A DNA stretch of 64,000 bases from Siderastrea siderea (lineage: Eukaryota; Cnidaria; Anthozoa; Scleractinia; Rhizangiidae), in NCBI GenBank assembly GCA_964030785.1, contig OZ034971.1, positions 47,914,578-47,978,577 of the forward strand, given 5' to 3'. Shown piece by piece: positions 45,427 through 55,605 of the stretch. The translations under genes and the position numbers were made by a program. Numbering within the stretch: position 1 is the first letter of the stretch; each line of letters opens with the position of its first letter. The notes beneath the pieces were generated by a model, which was not told where the DNA came from, did not search any database, and was given only the letters and a program-made list of their open reading frames with translations.

Positions 45427-45997
45427 GTATCCATATTGTTATTATTATATCATTAGACTGAATTCGTGTAACCCGTTTCTTATATGCTAATGAGGTGCAT
45501 AATACCCTAATGACCGGTTGGATACGCTGCTTGTCTGTGTTTAGCATACGCCAAAAAAAATAAACATTTTAAAAAAATCCAGAGTATCAGACTGTAGAAA
45601 AGTAACACTTGGTACATTAGATTTCAAGTTATCATTTCAAAAAGGACGCAACAAACTCCACAAGGCAGCTCGCTTTACATGTACCTGTATCACATGATTT
45701 TCGACATTTTGAAAACATGCTAAATTTCAGTTCAACGCCTCTCTCGCGTAACCCACATGCAGCCCTGCGTTAAAATAAAAGGCTGACTTTCTGAAACCTG
45801 TGGCAGAGAAACACTCCTGCCGGTACTTTGTGATGCTGGTGTGCAAACAGTGGAAGAAAGGAATAGCTCATTTTAAGGTTTGTGTTTTGAAATGTTCACA
45901 ATTAGGAATGTGAAGGAATGGTTTCAGTTGTGCTCAGTTTGCACTGTAAATGGTTTAAACTCAGGAGGCATATGACGTGCTGAGTTTCTTAATTGTT

Positions 45998-46434
45998 TGT
46001 TACGAAAATTGTCTAGTTTTACCCAGAACCTTCCAGAACATTCCGTAGAACTCTCTAGAACATTATAGAACGCTTAGTCATTTAAATGATTGTGATTTCT
46101 TTAAATAGTAAGTAGTAATGCAATGTTACTAAAAAGAAGTTTCTTAGAAGTTTCTAGAACTTGTTGTGATGTGTATATAAGTAAGCGGTTGTCAGTCTAC
46201 TTAAGAAGTTTTGAGAAGCAGTTTTTAGAAGCAGTGTAAGCAGTTTAGAGTTTGTTGGTGTGGCTGTGTGCCGAACTTAGTGAAGTGGCTGTGTGCCGAG
46301 CTGTGTGCTGTGTAAGAAGAAGAGTCCGTGTGACATAGGACTACTTCAGTTTGAAATAAAATCGCTTGTTGCGGTTACCGACAACCCTGCGATCTGTCTG
46401 CAAACGAACTACTCCTTTAACGAAACTCGTAACA
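45998..46434 (+). mobile_element. Solo LTR with heat-shock elements, unit 3
   Basis: 437 bp, TGTTACGA...TCGTAACA, TTGTT at 45993-45997 and 46435-46439. It is shorter than the sisters by a deletion after the TATA box (about 46339, cataggactacttc). AATAAA is kept. Confidence 0.88.
46025..46181 (+). promoter_or_regulatory. Heat-shock-element arrays and TATA box, unit 3
   Basis: Array 1 at 46025-46044 (four perfect pentamers), array 2 at 46135-46160 (five units, one extra base), TATATAAG at 46174-46181. All are intact. Confidence 0.8.
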
Positions 46435-47482
46435 TTGTTCTTCTCAATAGCATTTAGTAATTCTCATTAGCATATAAGAAACGGGTTATAAGAATTTACT
46501 CTGTTATATTGTTATCTACTGCGCTGCTGTTTTTAAACCTGAAAGTGTCAACTACTAAACCGCTCATTCTAAAACTGATTTTTCAGCCACATAATGTGGT
46601 TCGAACTTTCGAGTCTGCGGACGCAAGCGCGCGCGAGGGGGGGGGGGGGGGGGGTGATTAAAGTGAAAGTACTATTGGCGGGTGTGACCACGCGAACCGA
46701 GGCCGCCTGAACAAAATTCGGGCTCAAACGTTTATATGAGCCAATCAGAAATCTGGATCAAAACAATGAGAGGCTGCAAATTTCAGTACATTCCCGCGCC
46801 AATGCTGTATATTCCTTATGTTGTATAAGTTGATTCTAAATTTAAAAGTTGGTTGATTCAAAATTTTCAGCATGTGGAAAGAGAGATCATTCAAATAATA
46901 CTCTGTAGTTGTACTTGCCTGTGGAACTGTTTGTTTAACAATGTATTTTACGTAAACTAGGAATGTTTTGCGCTCTTGGGAATGTTAGGGTAATTTTAGG
47001 TTGAGAAAGCAACTCCCACGGTTACTGATCTGAATTTTAATGAAAGAGCTGCTCCCCGCACGCCCAGAATACTAGTCCTCCGCCCGCGCCGCAATAAATT
47101 CATGTTGTGGTTGAGGTGTGCTTCCCAGGAAACGATTTCTTTTAGCTCAGAAATGACTTGAGGGCGGTGCCTCCTAATACAGCGATATTTTTGCAAAAAT
47201 TATGATTATGGGGAAAAAGCAGATCTCAGAAACGGATATTTGAATCTAAATGCATTCCAATCGACCCGAAAAGTTTGGGGCCGATTTCGGGCACGATAAT
47301 TCACATTGTATCTTGAAAACAAAGAAGTTCTTAAGTATGAAACTCTGCCTTTTTTATAAGTTAAGCATTCCTTATCTTAAAGACAAGCTAAAATAACAGC
47401 TCTGTAGAATGAATGGTTCATATTTTTACGAATGGCTTTTTGGGCGAAAACTTTTCGAGGTCTTCGAGAAACGCACCCCAGG

Positions 47483-48255
47483 GGGCCCGTTTCTCGAAAG
47501 TCCCGGCAATTTTTCGGACCCGGAGCTATATTTTAAAACCAAAATCTATAAAATGGTGGTGTAGCGTTTAGCTGGCAAACCAGCTTGACTTGTTTCGTCA
47601 ACTTAAGATTTTACTGCTTAGCTTTAAAAACCAGCATAATTTGAATCGTTAAGGTAAACCTTGCGCTCATAAAATAGCTTTCCGGGCCCCAATAACAACA
47701 ATAATCAACAACAATCCATTTATTAACGTCAATGCGTGGGATGGGGTTGCCCCGCATATCTGAGCCAAAGGCTCGTGTATAAAACGTATGACGAAAAAAA
47801 AACATGAAATACAAAACTTACAATGATTAAAACGATCCTTTTAGGAATGTAAAATTTAAAAATTAAAGGAGAAGGTCACTCCAGACACGGTGTATTTTTT
47901 GAAATAGCCAAAAACGAGCCCATGTTACCGGACCGCTGGTCTCGTGGCACAATTTGACGTCACGGACAATTCAAAATGGCGGCGAGCAGTGTTGAATTTT
48001 GGCCCTCTTTGGAGAGGAATTTCAGTGGGATCGGATGCACTTTAGAAGCTAAAACCACGGTCAGTAACTCAACTTAGTGTTATCTTTTTATTGGCGATTT
48101 CAAAAAATACACCGTTTCTGGAGTGACCTTCTCCTTTAAAATACAAGTGATAATAATAATAAGAAATAAATAAATAAATGAATAAAGCCTTAAGATAAAT
48201 AGTAATTACACTTGCAGCTGGGCTTTAGTTATCAGGACTTTCGAGAAACGGGCCC
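47483..48255. mobile_element. Nested MITE, unit 3 intron
   Basis: Copy of 10853-11652. The inner TTAA MITE spans 47867-48135, flanked by TTAA at 47863-47866 and 48136-48139. Confidence 0.65.
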
Positions 48256-48439
48256 CAGACCCGAGATGCGCAGAACGTATGCGTAGTAACAAAAGGAGGC
48301 ACCGTCCTTAATCAATGTAATGAATGTTCCCATACTGACTACTCCTTGCGTGTCAATGAAAGAAAAATGCATGGTTTCTAATTGATATGATTTGACCATT
48401 TGAGTGCTTTTTTAATTCATTGCTGCCATTCTATTTTAG

Positions 48440-49555
48440 GCAGAAACTTGGCAAGAATGCGAGACACTTATCCAGCAAAACCATTTGTGGAAGTGGCCCT
48501 GGAGTCACGCAGCTGTTTCTGAAAACGATGAACTCATACGACAAACGTACAGAACAGAAGACTGCGCTTTTGTCAGGCAAGAACGTTTTCCTCACACCCC
48601 TCCATCAGATGTGGAACGTAATTTTCCAATAGCTTACGTAATTTCGGTTTATAAGTCGGCACAACTTTTGCAGCAACTCTTGAAGGCCATTTATATGCCT
48701 CACAACTTGTATTGTATTCATGCTGATACAAAATCTACTTATGGCTTTCGGGCAGCGGTCCTTGAACTGATTCGATGTTTACCCAACGTTTTCGTAACCA
48801 AGAACAGCGTAGACGTCGTATATCCACACGTAAGTATTTTACATGCGCAGTTTAATTGTTTGAAAGACTTACTTCGAGCTGATCACAACTGGAAGTACGC
48901 TATCAACCTCGTTGGACAAGATTTCCCCCTCTATAACAATTATGAACTCGTGCACGCTTTAAAGGGACTTAATGGAAAGAACAACATTGAAAGTTTTCAT
49001 CACCCTAGAAATTTACACTACCGCACTGAATACGCGTTTGAGTTTAAGCCAAGAACGCAAGATTCACAGAACCACGGCGCGTACGATCATTGGCAGACAA
49101 CGAGAAAGAAATTACCACCACCTCACGATATCAAACTGCTCAAAGGTTCCAACCATGTCGCGCTTACAAGGGAATTTGCAGAGTATATTACATTTAACGA
49201 GACCGCTCGTGCTTTTATCGAGTGGTTATCAGACACGCTGAGTCCACCAGAAACGTTTTATGCCTCCTTGCAACAGCACCCAGGCGTCCCCGGGGGGGTG
49301 ATTGGTGCGCAGCCTGAATTTATTATGCGCGCAATTAACTGGTTTGGAATAAATAATCCGGATTACGAGTGCCAGGGGGAATGGGTTCGAGAGATCTGCT
49401 GGCTTGCGGTTGGGGACTTGCGCTGGGTGCTAGGCTTGGGCATGCGTAATCAGTTGTTCGTTCAGAAAATACCTTTTGATTTTGACAAGAACTTACTGCG
49501 GTGTTTGTCTATCGCGCGTAAGGAAAGACGTTATGGTACATATCTTTTCTCGTGA
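48440..49555 (+). CDS. GCNT-like gene 3, catalytic exon (GT14)
   Basis: 371 codons from the acceptor at 48439 to TGA at 49553-49555, uninterrupted. Family blocks, SPPE glutamate, VREICW arginine, QK lysine and eight cysteines are kept. Compared with genes 1 and 2 it has HWQTTRKK, IKLLKGSNH, FAEY, GVIGAQ, FGINNP, GLGMR and LLRCL. Most of these are shared with pseudogene 4, so the catalytic exons pair as 1-2 and 3-4. It is expected to be an active Golgi branching enzyme if the signal-anchor exon at 45270 is joined to it. Confidence 0.93.
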   Translation, partial: AETWQECETLIQQNHLWKWPWSHAAVSENDELIRQTYRTEDCAFVRQERFPHTPPSDVERNFPIAYVISVYKSAQLLQQLLKAIYMPHNLYCIHADTKSTYGFRAAVLELIRCLPNVFVTKNSVDVVYPHVSILHAQFNCLKDLLRADHNWKYAINLVGQDFPLYNNYELVHALKGLNGKNNIESFHHPRNLHYRTEYAFEFKPRTQDSQNHGAYDHWQTTRKKLPPPHDIKLLKGSNHVALTREFAEYITFNETARAFIEWLSDTLSPPETFYASLQQHPGVPGGVIGAQPEFIMRAINWFGINNPDYECQGEWVREICWLAVGDLRWVLGLGMRNQLFVQKIPFDFDKNLLRCLSIARKERRYGTYLFS

Positions 49556-49836
49556 CATTGTTGAGTAGTGCGACAAAGAGTTCATTTGTTATCATCGTTG
49601 GAACAATACCAATGCAGTGCCATTTCCATTGCTGAAAGCTTGTTGGAGAGGAGTCATTCCTCTACGTAAGAACGTCACAAGCAATACTTCTTGCCGTAAG
49701 ACACGTGAGGCCTACCCTATAGAAAAGGGACAAACTCTATTACCTGACAACCTCAACCGAAGGAAGGAACGTTAAGAGTCTTTTAACCTTTCCTTATATG
49801 CTACCATATACACTCTAGGTTTTTATTATTGGCGGT

Positions 49837-50240
49837 CTAGAACGCCTCGGCCAACGTCAAGCAGCCAAAATTGTATCTATGTCTAGTTCAAGTGACTCTG
49901 CTATGCAGATTTTGGAATGGGTGCCGCTAGAGACCCGCAGAGACAAACATGTATGTAAGTTAGTTAAGAAATGCCTAACTAATAACGTCCCTCAGTTCCT
50001 TCGTAATTATTTCACCTTTAACCGGGACGTCTTTCCCAGGATTACGCGACAGAGTAATTGCCTTCGTATCCCGCGAGTTAGGACTGAAGCCGCCAAGAGA
50101 GCTTTCTTTTACAATGGAGCCTTAATTTATAATAACTTTTTAAACTAGATCCTTCTTATGTCGACGATGTAATTGTCATTTCCTTATTCGTATATTTTTA
50201 TTCTTATAATCCTAAGTAGCTAGACACAAGTTCAGTAGGG
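49837..50240 (+). pseudogene. LINE reverse-transcriptase C-terminal fragment after gene 3
   Basis: Open from 49837 to TAG at 50146-50148: LERLGQRQAAKIVSM, ILEWVPLETRRDKH, CLTNNVPQFLRNYF, ending RAFFYNGALIYNNFLN. This is the usual LINE polymerase C-terminus (W.PLE.RR, KCL, RT, GA..WN). It is 5'-truncated and followed by about 90 bp of 3' tail. It abuts gene flank exactly at ggcggt (49831-49836). Confidence 0.75.
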
Positions 50241-50361
50241 CAACTGCAGGCAGAAACAATTGGTCGGCCAGGATTGTTTGGTTTCTGAATTTTAGGTTTG
50301 AAGTAAATGCGTGAAGCCCTAGGAGTAGTAACAATAAGATTTTTAGCGGTCACTGGTAATC

Positions 50362-50587
50362 ATCCAGTTTCCTATCCAGTCTTTTTACCATCCATACGTG
50401 AACATAACAATTTTGTAGTATACACAAGGTCGGGAAATTCATCAACTAAAAAACTAAAATACGTTTCTGAATCGCTTGGCAATTCTAAACAGATACCGAA
50501 TACTTTCAGAACGTTTTAATAAGCCTTTTACATTTCGGACTGCGGGGCATTTAGTCTTGAAAGATCCGTGCCTGGTTGTCCGGCAGC
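50362..50587 (-). repeat. Inverted piece of the GCNT 3' flank
   Basis: The reverse complement matches 29160-29405 (gctggacagccaggcacgga through ctggataggaaac). Its inner end corresponds to the base after the break at 49836, so the flank was inverted, not merely copied elsewhere. Confidence 0.8.
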
Positions 50588-50800
50588 TAGACAGTAAATA
50601 AATAAACACCTTTCTTTATTCAGGGAAATCCCGTCAGAGTCAAGGCAGACTCTGTTATCAATAGGAGCCCTGAAAAATAAGTTATTTACAATACAAAAAG
50701 GGGTATAAAAACATCCTAAAATTATTACAAAACAAACTAACCTAATTGATAAAAAGATATAAGATATAAAAAGCACTAAATTCTATAACCTCTTAAAATT
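50588..50800 (-). mobile_element. LINE 3' tail, minus strand
   Basis: The reverse complement reads ttttcagggctcctattgat, then ctctgacgggatttccctga and ataaagaaaggtg, a CR1-like 3' end with the AATAAA-type signal close to the terminus. No RT frame is attached. Confidence 0.5.
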
Positions 50801-50869
50801 AATGGTGCCTATCGTTAAGTCCTTACCATCATTCATCAAAGATACTAACCACGCATTGGAAATTTTCCC

Positions 50870-51640
50870 GAAGTCAATTTTCCGGCGAAAACAAACTTAT
50901 TTTTACTATGGAAATTACTTCTTTATATACCGTAATTCCCAATAACGAATTGAAGGACTTCAGGCACTTAGGTCAGTTTTTCTTCGACCAGTGCACTATT
51001 TAAGAAATTAACTCGCAAACACTGCTCCCTTTAGCCGAACTGGTTTTGACACCGAACTGCTTCTCATTTGCCGATAACCACTACAAACAGGTCAAAGGCG
51101 ACGCTATGGGTACCAAAATGGGTCCTAGCTACGCCAATCTTTTCGTAGGTTACATCGGAAATCAATTTTTCAACCAATTTAATGGCACCAAACCTGAACG
51201 TCACGGCCGCTACTTCGACGATTGCATTGGGGCTACTTCATTCAGCAGAGATCTGATCATTTTATAACTTCTGTCAACTCCTTTCACCCGGCACTGAAAT
51301 ATACCTGGGAAATTTCCGAAACTTTAATTGCTTTTCTTGACATCAAAGTTTGAATCAATGGCAACGGCCTAACACCAGATTCCCACATCCTTCCCACGCC
51401 AAAAACTATCCCGTTCTCTCAATTTCTTAGAGTTCGACGTTTATGTAGTGATGACTCCGATTTTTCCAACAAATCAGAGGAAATGTGCCATTTCTTCAAG
51501 AAGCGTGGCTATCCTGATTCTGTTGTCAACACGGCTCAACACCGTGCTCAACAGATTGATCGACAGTCAGCACTGCAAACGTCACAGAAGGAAAAGAACG
51601 AGAGAATGCCATTAACACTCACTTACCATCCTCGTAACTA
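50870..51640 (+). pseudogene. Penelope-like element reverse-transcriptase fragment
   Basis: MEITSLYTVIPNNELKDF from 50908, an in-frame TAA at 51001, then FSFADNHYKQVKGDAMGTKM, GPSYANLFVG and RYFDDCIGA (the catalytic Asp pair). After a frameshift near 51255 comes YTWEISETLIAFLDIKV, a TGA, then FSQFLRVRRLCSDDSDF and MCHFFKKRGYPDSVV. This motif series is specific to Penelope-like RT and its C-terminal region. Two stops and a shift make it dead. It ends where unit 4 intron sequence starts (about 51640). Confidence 0.85.
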
Positions 51641-51898
51641 TGTCTCGCGTAACCCACATGCAGCCCTGCGTTAAAATAAAAGGCTGACTCTCTGAAACCT
51701 GTGGCAGAGAAACACTCGTGCCAGTACTTTGTGATGCTGGTGTGCAAACAGTGGAAGAAAGGAATAGCTCATTTTAAGGCTTGTGTTTTGAAATGTTCAC
51801 AATTAGGAGTATGAAGGAATGGTTTCAGTTGTGCTCAGTTTGCACTGTAAATGGTTTAAACTCAGGAGGCATATGACGTGCTGAGTTTCTTAATTGTT

Positions 51899-52348
51899 TG
51901 TTACGAAAATTGTCTAGTTTTACCCAGAACCTTCCAGAACATTCCGTAGAACTCTCTAGAACATTATAGAACGCTTAGCCATTTAAATGATTATGTGATT
52001 TCTTTAAATAGTAAGCAGTAATGTAATGTTACTAAAAAGAAGTTTCTTAGAAGTTTCTAGAACTTGTTGTGATGTGTATATAAGTAAGCGGTTGTCAGTC
52101 TACTTAAGAAGTTTTGAGAAGCAGGTTTTAGAAGCAGCGTAAGTAGTTGTTGCTGTGGCTTTGAGCCGAACTTAGTGAAGTGGCTGTGTGCCGAGCTGTG
52201 TGCTGTGTAAGAAGAAGAGTCCGTGTGACATAGAACTGCCTTAAGCTGTGAGGACTACTTCAGTTTGAAATAAAATCGCTTATTGCGGTTACCGACAACC
52301 CTGCGTTCTGTCTGCAAACGAACAACTCCTTTAACGAAACTCGTAACA
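51899..52348 (+). mobile_element. Solo LTR with heat-shock elements, unit 4
   Basis: 450 bp, TGTTACGA...TCGTAACA, TTGTT at 51894-51898 and 52349-52353. It shares small variants with the unit 2 copy (gttgctgtggc). Confidence 0.88.
51926..52084 (+). promoter_or_regulatory. Heat-shock-element arrays and TATA box, unit 4
   Basis: Array 1 at 51926-51945 and array 2 at 52038-52063 are intact, with TATATAAG at 52077-52084. Here the LTR is the only recognisable promoter upstream of the pseudogene. Confidence 0.78.
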
Positions 52349-53356
52349 TTGTTCTTCTCAATAGCATTTAGTAATTCACCGTAGCATATAAGAAACGGGT
52401 TATACGAATTTACTCTATTATATTGCCATCTAGTGCGCTGCTGTTTTTAAACCTGAAAGTGTCAACTATTAAACCGCTCATTCCTAAAACTGATTTTTCA
52501 GCCACATAATGTGGTTCTAACTTTCGAGTCTGCGGTCACAAGCATTAAAGTAAAAGTACTATTGGCGGGTGTGACCAGGCGAACCGAGGCCGCCTGAACA
52601 AAATTCGGGGCAAAACGTTTATATGAGCCAATCAGAAATCTGGATCAAAACAATGAGATGGCTGCAAATTTCATTACATTCCTGTGCTATTGCTGTATAT
52701 TCATTATGTTGTATAAGTTGATTCTAAATTTAAAAGTTGGTGTATTCAAAATTTTCAGCATGTGGAAAGAGAGATCATTCAAATAATACTGTGTAGTTGT
52801 TAGTACTTGCCTTTGGAACTGTTTGTTTAACAATGTATTTTAAGTAAACTAGGATGTTTTGCGCTCTTGGGAATGTTAGGGCAATTTTAGGTTAAGAAAG
52901 CAACTCGCACGGTTACTGATCTGAATTTTAATGGAAGAGCTGCTCCCCACACGCCCAGATCTAGTCCTCCGCCCGCGCCGCAATAAATCCATGTTGGGTT
53001 GAGGTGTGCTTCCCAGGAAACGATTTCTTTTAGCTCAGAAATGACTTGAGGGCGGTGCCTCCTAATACAGCGATATTTTTGCAAAAATTATGATTATGGG
53101 GAAAAAGCAGATCTCAGAAACGGATATTGGAATCTAAATGCATTCCATTCGACCCGAAAAGTTTGGGGCCGATTTCGGGCACGATAATTCACATCGTATC
53201 TTGAAAACAAAGAAGTTTTTAAGCATTAAACTTTGCCTTTTTTATAAGTTAAACATTCCTTATCTTAAAGACAAGCTAAAATAACAGCTCTGTAAAATGA
53301 ATGGTTCATATTTTTGCGAATGGCTTTTCGGGCAAAACTATTCGAGGGGGCCCCAG

Positions 53357-54327
53357 GGGCCCGTTTCTCGAAAGTCCCGGTAATTTTTCGGGCCCGGAGC
53401 TATATTTTAAAACCAAACTCTATAAAATGGTGGTGTAACTTTTAGCTGGCAAACCAGCTTGACTTGTTTCGTCAATTTACAATTTTACTGCTTAGCTCTA
53501 AAAACCAGCATAATTTGAATCGTTAAGGTAAACCTTGCGCTCATAAAATAGCTTTCCGGGCCCAAATAACAACAACAATCAACAACAGTCCATTTATTAA
53601 CGTCAATGCGTGGGATGGGGTTGCCCCACATATCCGAGCCAAAGCGGCTCATGTATAAAACGCATGACCGAAAAAAAAAACATGAAAAACAAAACTTACA
53701 ATGATTAAAACGATACTTTTAGGAATGTAAAATTTAAAAGTTAAAGGAGAAGGTCACTCCAGAAACGGTGTATTTTTTGAAATCGCCAATAAGAAGATAA
53801 CACTAAGGTGAGTTACTGACCGTGGTTTTAACTTCTAAAGTGCATCCGATCCTACTGAAATTCCTCACCAAAGAGGGCCAAAATTCAACACTGCGCGCAG
53901 CCATTTTGAATTGTCCGTGACGTCAGTTTGTGTCACGGGACCAGCGCTAGGGTAACGCGGACTCTGAAAACCGAGCCCATGTTATCCGACTGCTGGTCTC
54001 GTGGCACAATTTGACGTCGCAGACAATTCAAAATGGCGGCGTGCAGTGTTGAATTTTGGCCCTCTTTGGAGGGGAATTTCAGTGGGATCGGGTGCACTTT
54101 AGAAGCTAAAACCACGGTCAGTGACTCAACTTAGTGTTATCTTTTTATTGGCGATTTCAAGAAATACACCGTTTCTGGAGTGACCTTCTCCTTTAAAATA
54201 CAAGTAAAAATAATAAGAAGAAATAATTAAATAAAGAAAAAATAAATAAATGAATAAAGCCCTAAGATAAACAGCAATTACACTTGCAGCTGGCCTTTAG
54301 TTATCGGGACTTTCGAGAAACGGGCCC
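53357..54327. mobile_element. Nested MITE with an inverted TTAA-MITE dimer, unit 4
   Basis: Outer termini as in 10853-11652. The TTAA element (53745-54192; TTAA at 53741-53744 and 54193-54196) is a head-to-head pair: 53770-53950 is the reverse complement of the body that follows at about 53965-54170. The other units carry a single copy. Confidence 0.7.
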
Positions 54328-54489
54328 TAGATAACAAAAGGAGGCACCGTCCGTACCGTAATCAATGTAATGAATGTTCCCATACTGACTACTCCTTGCG
54401 TGTAAAGGAAAGAAAAATGCATGGCTTCTAGTTAATAGGATTTGACCATTTGGGTGCTTTTTTAATTCATTGCTGCCATTCTATTTTAG

Positions 54490-55605
54490 GCAGAAACTTG
54501 GCAAGAATGCGAGACACTTATCCAGCAAAACCATTTGTGGAAGTGGCCCTGGAGTCACGCAGCTGTTTCTGAAAACGACGAACTCATACGACAAACGTAC
54601 AGAACAGAAGACTGCGCTTTTTTCAGGCAAGAACGTTTTCCTCACACCCCTCCATCAGACGTTGAACGTAATTTTCCAATAGCTTACGTAATTTCGGTTT
54701 ATAAGTCGGCGCAACTTTTGCAGTAACTATTGAAGGCCATTTATATGCCTCACAACTTGTATTGTATTCATGCTGATACAAAATCTACTTACGGCTTTCG
54801 GGCAGCGGTCCTTGAACTGATTCGATGTTTACCCAACGTTTTCTTAGCCAAGAACAGTGTAGATGTCGTATATCCACACCTAAGTATTTTACATGTACAG
54901 TTTAATTGTTTGAAAGACTTACTTGGAGCTGGTCACAACTGGAAGTACGCTATCAACCTCGTTGGACAAGATTCCCCCTCTATAACAATTATGAACTCGT
55001 GCACGCTTTAAAGGGACTTAATGGAAAGAACAACATTGAAAGTTTTCATCACCCTAGAAATTTACACTACCGCACTGAATACGCGTTTGAGTTTAAGCCA
55101 AGAACGCAAGATTCACAGAACCACGGCGCGTACGATCATTGGCAGACAACGAGAAAGAAATCACCACCACCTCACGATATCAAACTGCTCAAAGGTTCCA
55201 ACCATGTCGCGCTTACAAGGGAATTTGTAGAGTATATTACATTTAACGAGACCGCTCGTGCTTTCAAGTGGTTATCAGACACGCTGAGTCCACCAGAAAC
55301 GTTTTATGCCTCCTTGCAACAGCACCCAGGCGTCCCCGGGGGGGGGGGTGGTTGGTGCGCAGCCTGAATTTATTATGCGCACAATTAACTGGTTTGGAAT
55401 AAATAATCCGGATTACGAGTGCCAGGGGAAATGGGTGCGAGAGATCTGCTGGCTTGCGGTTGGGGACTTGCGCTGGGTGCTAGGCTTGGGCATGCGTAAT
55501 CAGTTGTTCGTTCCGAAAATACCTTTTGATTTTGACAAGAACTTATTGCGGTGTTTGTCTATCGCGCGTAAGGAAAGACGTTATGGTACATAAATTTTCT
55601 CGTGA
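54490..55605 (+). pseudogene. GCNT-like pseudogene 4 (catalytic exon only)
   Basis: The acceptor CTATTTTAG and the exon start are kept, and GT14 blocks are recognisable throughout. Lesions: CAA to TAA at 54724-54726 in the QLLQQL segment; a one-base deletion in gatttcccc near 54971; a three-base in-frame loss giving AFKW for AFIEW near 55265; a G run grown from 7 to 11 near 55338, which puts the reading back into the original frame; and a new TAA at 55591-55593 that removes the last four residues. There is no signal-anchor exon upstream. The SPPE glutamate and VREICW arginine are still encoded. Its variants (HWQTTRKK, KLLKGSNH, FGINNP, GLGMR) tie it to gene 3. Confidence 0.9.

Larger units (their letters stand above)
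45427..48439 (+). other. Intron of GCNT-like gene 3
   Basis: Holds the solo LTR 45998-46434, a poly-G run at about 46637-46654, the MITE 47483-48255 with the TTAA MITE 47867-48135, and an acceptor CTATTTTAG at 48431-48439. Confidence 0.7.
35479..49836 (+). repeat. Segmental duplication unit 3 (contains GCNT-like gene 3)
   Basis: Colinear with unit 2 up to 49836, where the downstream flank breaks into LINE fragments and an inverted piece. The upstream half is nearly identical to unit 2 apart from the 3.47-kb insertion at 38479-41946 and absence of the MITE at 23656-24300. Confidence 0.85.

Noticed and set aside
53933..54115. Minus-strand frame over the MITE dimer
   Set aside because: Lies entirely in non-coding MITE sequence.
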